A stretch of DNA of 64,000 bases from NCBI GenBank assembly GCA_041746635.1, contig JBGTGQ010000080.1, forward strand, positions 1 through 64,000, written 5' to 3'. The position numbers and the translations under genes are program-made. Source of the DNA: CAMASH01 sp041746635 (GTDB taxonomy: Bacteria; Verrucomicrobiota; Verrucomicrobiia; Chthoniobacterales; Terrimicrobiaceae). The first letter of the stretch is position 1; the number at the start of each line of letters is the position of its first letter. Shown here in pieces: positions 61,612-64,000 of the stretch. Below the pieces are notes generated by a model. It was given only the letters and a program-made list of their open reading frames with translations, was not told where the DNA came from and made no database searches.

Positions 61612-62304
61612 TCACACTTCCAACCGATAACCAAGGCCATGCACCGTGAGCAAGTGACAGGGCGCGGAGGGTTCGGTTTCGATTTTTTGACGGATTTTCA
61701 CGATCACCTGATCGAGGGTGCGGGTGGTGCCGTAGTATTCGATGCCCCAGACTTCGTTGAGGATGCGGTCGCGGGAGACGGCGTGGCCGCGTTCGCGGTA
61801 AAGCAGGGCGAGGACGGCGAGTTCGCGCGGGGTGAGGTCGAAGGGGGAACCGGCGCGCGTGCCGCGCAGGGCGGAGGTGTCTACCGTGACATCACCGAAT
61901 TGCAGGCGGTTGGGCACGGCTGATTCGCCGGCTGTTTTCGGCTGGGCGCGGCGGAGCAGGGCGTGAACGCGGGCGATGAGTTCGTGCATGCCGAAGGGCT
62001 TCGTTACGTAGTCGTCGGCGCCAAGTTCCAGGCCGACGACTTTGTCGGTCTCCTGGCCCTTGGCGGTGAGCATGAGGATGGGGACGGGATTTTTAGCGGC
62101 GCGGAGTTCGCGGCAGACGTCGTAACCGCTCTTGCGCGGCAGCATCACATCGAGGATCACGAGGTCGGGCTGGTCTTGCTTGATCTGGGCAAGGGCCTGC
62201 GCGCCGTCGCGGCTTTCGGAAATCTGGTAGCCTTCGCTGCCGAGCACTTCGACCAAGCCAAGGCGGATGTGCGGGTCGTCTTCAACAATGAGGATGCGTT
62301 TCAT
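61612..62304 (-). CDS. OmpR/PhoB-family response regulator
   Basis: A 230-residue regulator. The receiver domain has acidic pocket VEDD, phospho-accepting Asp52 (LVILDVMLPRKSG), the Thr of MLTAKG and the Lys of YVTKPFG. The C-terminal winged helix has FDLTPRELAVLALLYRERG, RDRILNEVWG and RTLDQVIVKIRQKIE. It acts as a transcription factor for the sensor kinase gene that precedes it on the minus strand. The 124-base gap between them contains an inverted repeat. Target genes are unknown. Confidence 0.95.
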   Translation of the reverse strand: MKRILIVEDDPHIRLGLVEVLGSEGYQISESRDGAQALAQIKQDQPDLVILDVMLPRKSGYDVCRELRAAKNPVPILMLTAKGQETDKVVGLELGADDYVTKPFGMHELIARVHALLRRAQPKTAGESAVPNRLQFGDVTVDTSALRGTRAGSPFDLTPRELAVLALLYRERGHAVSRDRILNEVWGIEYYGTTRTLDQVIVKIRQKIETEPSAPCHLLTVHGLGYRLEV

Positions 62305-62327
62305 GGAGTGTTTAAAGTCATTTTAGG

Positions 62328-62406
62328 CCACCGATTAACACGGATGAAACACGGATTCAGGAGGCACATTCTTTCTTCCCCTGTGAAAATCCGTGTTCAT
62401 CCGTGG
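62328..62406. repeat. Inverted repeat, CCACGGATGAACACGGATT family
   Basis: Arms 62328-62357 (GATTAACACGGATGAAACACGGATT) region and 62386-62406 (ATCCGTGTTCATCCGTGG) form an inverted pair. The element occupies the intercistronic gap between sensor kinase and response regulator. It could fold as a hairpin in the mRNA and alter the ratio of the two products (inference). Confidence 0.65.
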
Positions 62407-62428
62407 CGAGCTTTCCTTTTCTTTGAAC

Positions 62429-64000
62429 TTAATCATCGGTCGTTGGGATCTGGAGGGTGAAGATGCTGCCGCCGCCTTCGCGGGGGTGGCAGGTGACGTC
62501 GCCGCCGTGGTCGCGGGCGATGCGGCGGGCGAGGGTGAGGCCGAGGCCGGAACCTTGCACACCGCTGGAGAGGGAATCGTCGGCGCGGAAGAAGGGGTCG
62601 AAGATTTTTTCCTCCAGGCCGGACGGAACGCCGGGTCCGCGGTCGAGCACTTCGACGTTCAAGCGATGGGCGGTCAAATTGGTGCGGATGCTGATTTCTT
62701 TTTGCTGGGCGGCATATTTCTCGGCGTTGGAAAGGAGGTTCACCAAGATCTGCGCGATGGCATCGGGGTCGCAGAGGGCAGAGTAGGGCCCGAGGTCCGC
62801 CGTCCAGTTCACAGTGAAGCCGGCTTCGCGCAGGCGGAGGCTTTCGGCCTCCCAGGTGCGTTCGATCACGGGATACAAATCGGCGGCGCTGAGGTTGGGG
62901 GTTTTGCGGTTTTTTTCGAGGCGGGCAAAATCGAGGACGTTATTGACGAGGCGGGCGAGGCGATTGCTTTCGGCGGCGATGATGCGGAGGTAGCGGCGGC
63001 GTTTGTCAGGTTCCGGCACGCGGTCGTCGGCCAGGAGTTCGGCAAACATGCGGATGGAGGTGAGCGGAGTTTTGAGTTCGTGCGAGACGTTGGAGACGAA
63101 GTCGGTTTTTTTCTGTGCGAGATCGAGCTGACGACGGGTGTCGCGGGCCACGAAGTAACCGCCGGCAAGGATGGCGGCGAGGGCCAGGGCGATGAGGAAA
63201 ATGAGGGTGAGGGCGACGAGGCGGGCGGACTCGGTGAGTTGGCCGGGATTCGTGAGATAGAGCGCGACTTCCCAATGGGGCAGCACTTCGCCGACCTCGG
63301 TCGCGACGAAGGGACGTTTCCAATCGGCGGCGAAACCGGAGGGAACGCGGGCGACGGGGCGGGCTTTTTCGTTGAGCACGGCGAGCTGGGTTTTGTCGCC
63401 GGTGTTTTGTGGCAGGATGTTTTGGGCGAGGCGGTCGAATTGCGCGGGGCCGAGCATGAGGCCGAAAAGCCAATTCGCGTTAGGATCGGGGCGCGTCCAG
63501 AAGAGCACCTGCAAGTCGTCCTGCACGAAGCGCGCAAGGATGCCCTGGGCGGAGGCACCCACCGCGTTTTGGAAGTTGGAAACTTCCGGCGCGACTTTGG
63601 AGAGAACGGCGGTTTTGTCCGCCGGGGCGTTTTTTTGCGGGACGATGTTGCGGTTGAGGGACTGGCTTTTTTGGCGGGAGTCTTGTTCCTGAAGCAGGTC
63701 CTGTTGAACGGATTTCCCCGCGGCGCGAGCGGCAGGGGCCCGCAGGATGGCGCTGTCTTTCGATTCCTCCTTGGCGGAGTAGGCCGGCTGGGTTTGGTAG
63801 ATCTCGGACTCGGCCCTGTTGCTCAGGAAAGCGGCGTTGTTGCCCAGAAATTCCGACTGGCTGCGATCCCTCCGCGCGACAGCACTGGTCGGCCAGGCCA
63901 GGGTGCCTTGCGGCGTGATGGCAAACGGAATGCCTCCGTCGGACCAGGCTTCGGTGAGGAGGGGACCGTAGTTTTCCGCGAGCGCGGAAGCACCATGGCG
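62429..64000 (-). CDS. Sensor histidine kinase (5' end beyond the window)
   Basis: The C-terminal 523 residues are visible; the frame is open to base 64000. The N-terminal visible part is a periplasmic sensor region, partly low-complexity and Gln/Ala-rich (around 63600-63800). A transmembrane helix follows (LVALTLIFLIALALAAILAG). HisKA has NVSHELKTPLTSIRMFAELL with the phospho-His. The HATPase domain has LVNLLSNAEKYAAQ, DRGPGVPSGLEEKIFDPFFR and GSGLGLTLARRIARDHGG. It is the partner of the downstream response regulator. Apparently full C-terminal catalytic core; the signal is unknown. Confidence 0.93.
   Translation of the reverse strand, partial: RHGASALAENYGPLLTEAWSDGGIPFAITPQGTLAWPTSAVARRDRSQSEFLGNNAAFLSNRAESEIYQTQPAYSAKEESKDSAILRAPAARAAGKSVQQDLLQEQDSRQKSQSLNRNIVPQKNAPADKTAVLSKVAPEVSNFQNAVGASAQGILARFVQDDLQVLFWTRPDPNANWLFGLMLGPAQFDRLAQNILPQNTGDKTQLAVLNEKARPVARVPSGFAADWKRPFVATEVGEVLPHWEVALYLTNPGQLTESARLVALTLIFLIALALAAILAGGYFVARDTRRQLDLAQKKTDFVSNVSHELKTPLTSIRMFAELLADDRVPEPDKRRRYLRIIAAESNRLARLVNNVLDFARLEKNRKTPNLSAADLYPVIERTWEAESLRLREAGFTVNWTADLGPYSALCDPDAIAQILVNLLSNAEKYAAQQKEISIRTNLTAHRLNVEVLDRGPGVPSGLEEKIFDPFFRADDSLSSGVQGSGLGLTLARRIARDHGGDVTCHPREGGGSIFTLQIPTTDD

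Overview
The window is a chromosomal segment of a high-G+C (about 60% by eye) Gram-negative bacterium. Gram-negative traits are a TolC-type outer-membrane efflux protein, a class A penicillin-binding protein and a BamE-like secreted protein. The mix of a PurA-like RNA/DNA-binding protein, a serine/threonine kinase with an N-terminal zinc ribbon, delta-60 repeats, a type II pseudopilin, CPXCG and DUF1232 proteins, and several families of palindromic intergenic repeats suggests a Verrucomicrobiota-like (PVC) lineage. That placement is inference; no rRNA gene is present. Genes are densely packed on both strands. Many starts are GTG or TTG and strong Shine-Dalgarno sequences are rare.

Layout. 1-1.7 kb: sugar-nucleotide epimerase (cut by the left edge) and glycosyltransferase. 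1.9-7.7 kb: orphan hybrid histidine kinase, Bcr/CflA exporter and a UbiD-family decarboxylase carrying an in-frame palindromic insert. 7.8-14.3 kb: tRNA-Asp, small HTH protein, trmD, PBP1A, DUF4174 protein, frr-pyrH, pgl and sixA. 14.5-20 kb: acnA, lexA with a 59-residue overlapping partner ORF, and an mtnN operon. 20-23 kb: lepA-lepB. 23-31.2 kb: a patchwork with tRNA-Cys, tRNA-Arg, a DUF1232 protein, a delta-60 protein, a MoxR operon, a PIN/antitoxin pair and many gene remnants (ArsM-like, ISL3-like transposase, ABC-2 permease, DinD, an internally deleted gene). 31.2-33.7 kb: tolC-like gene and a RluD-type synthase. 33.8-38.7 kb: kinase, ClpX-like ATPase and degenerate cyclase in one direction. 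38.8-42.4 kb: recR, lipA, rlmH, PAS protein, threonine aldolase. 42.4-47.3 kb: antiporter pseudogene, cinA, SirB1-like, CPXCG, rsfS-nadD, nagZ. 47.3-54 kb: remnant, tRNA-Gly, pseudopilin, rnr, PurA-like, ppdK. 54.3-56.8 kb: sulfur-handling operon (MBL-rhodanese plus two YeeE/YedE proteins). 57-62.3 kb: RluA-type synthase, a 23-bp inverted-repeat element, DUF2585 protein, HhH protein, a DUF433/DUF5615 pair, small secreted proteins and a response regulator. The regulator's partner histidine kinase runs off the right edge.

Most genes are housekeeping. Translation and RNA: frr, trmD, lepA, rsfS, rlmH, rnr, pseudouridine synthases. Cell wall: PBP1A, nagZ. Central metabolism: acnA, pgl, ppdK, lipA, nadD. 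DNA repair: lexA, recR, cinA. The most distinctive elements are the kinase/ClpX-like/degenerate-cyclase block, the small ORF coupled to lexA, the overlapping alternative hairpins before ppdK, the 195-bp inverted-repeat element, and five families of 'speech-like' inverted repeats placed at gene ends. I found no CRISPR array, prophage or complete insertion sequence.
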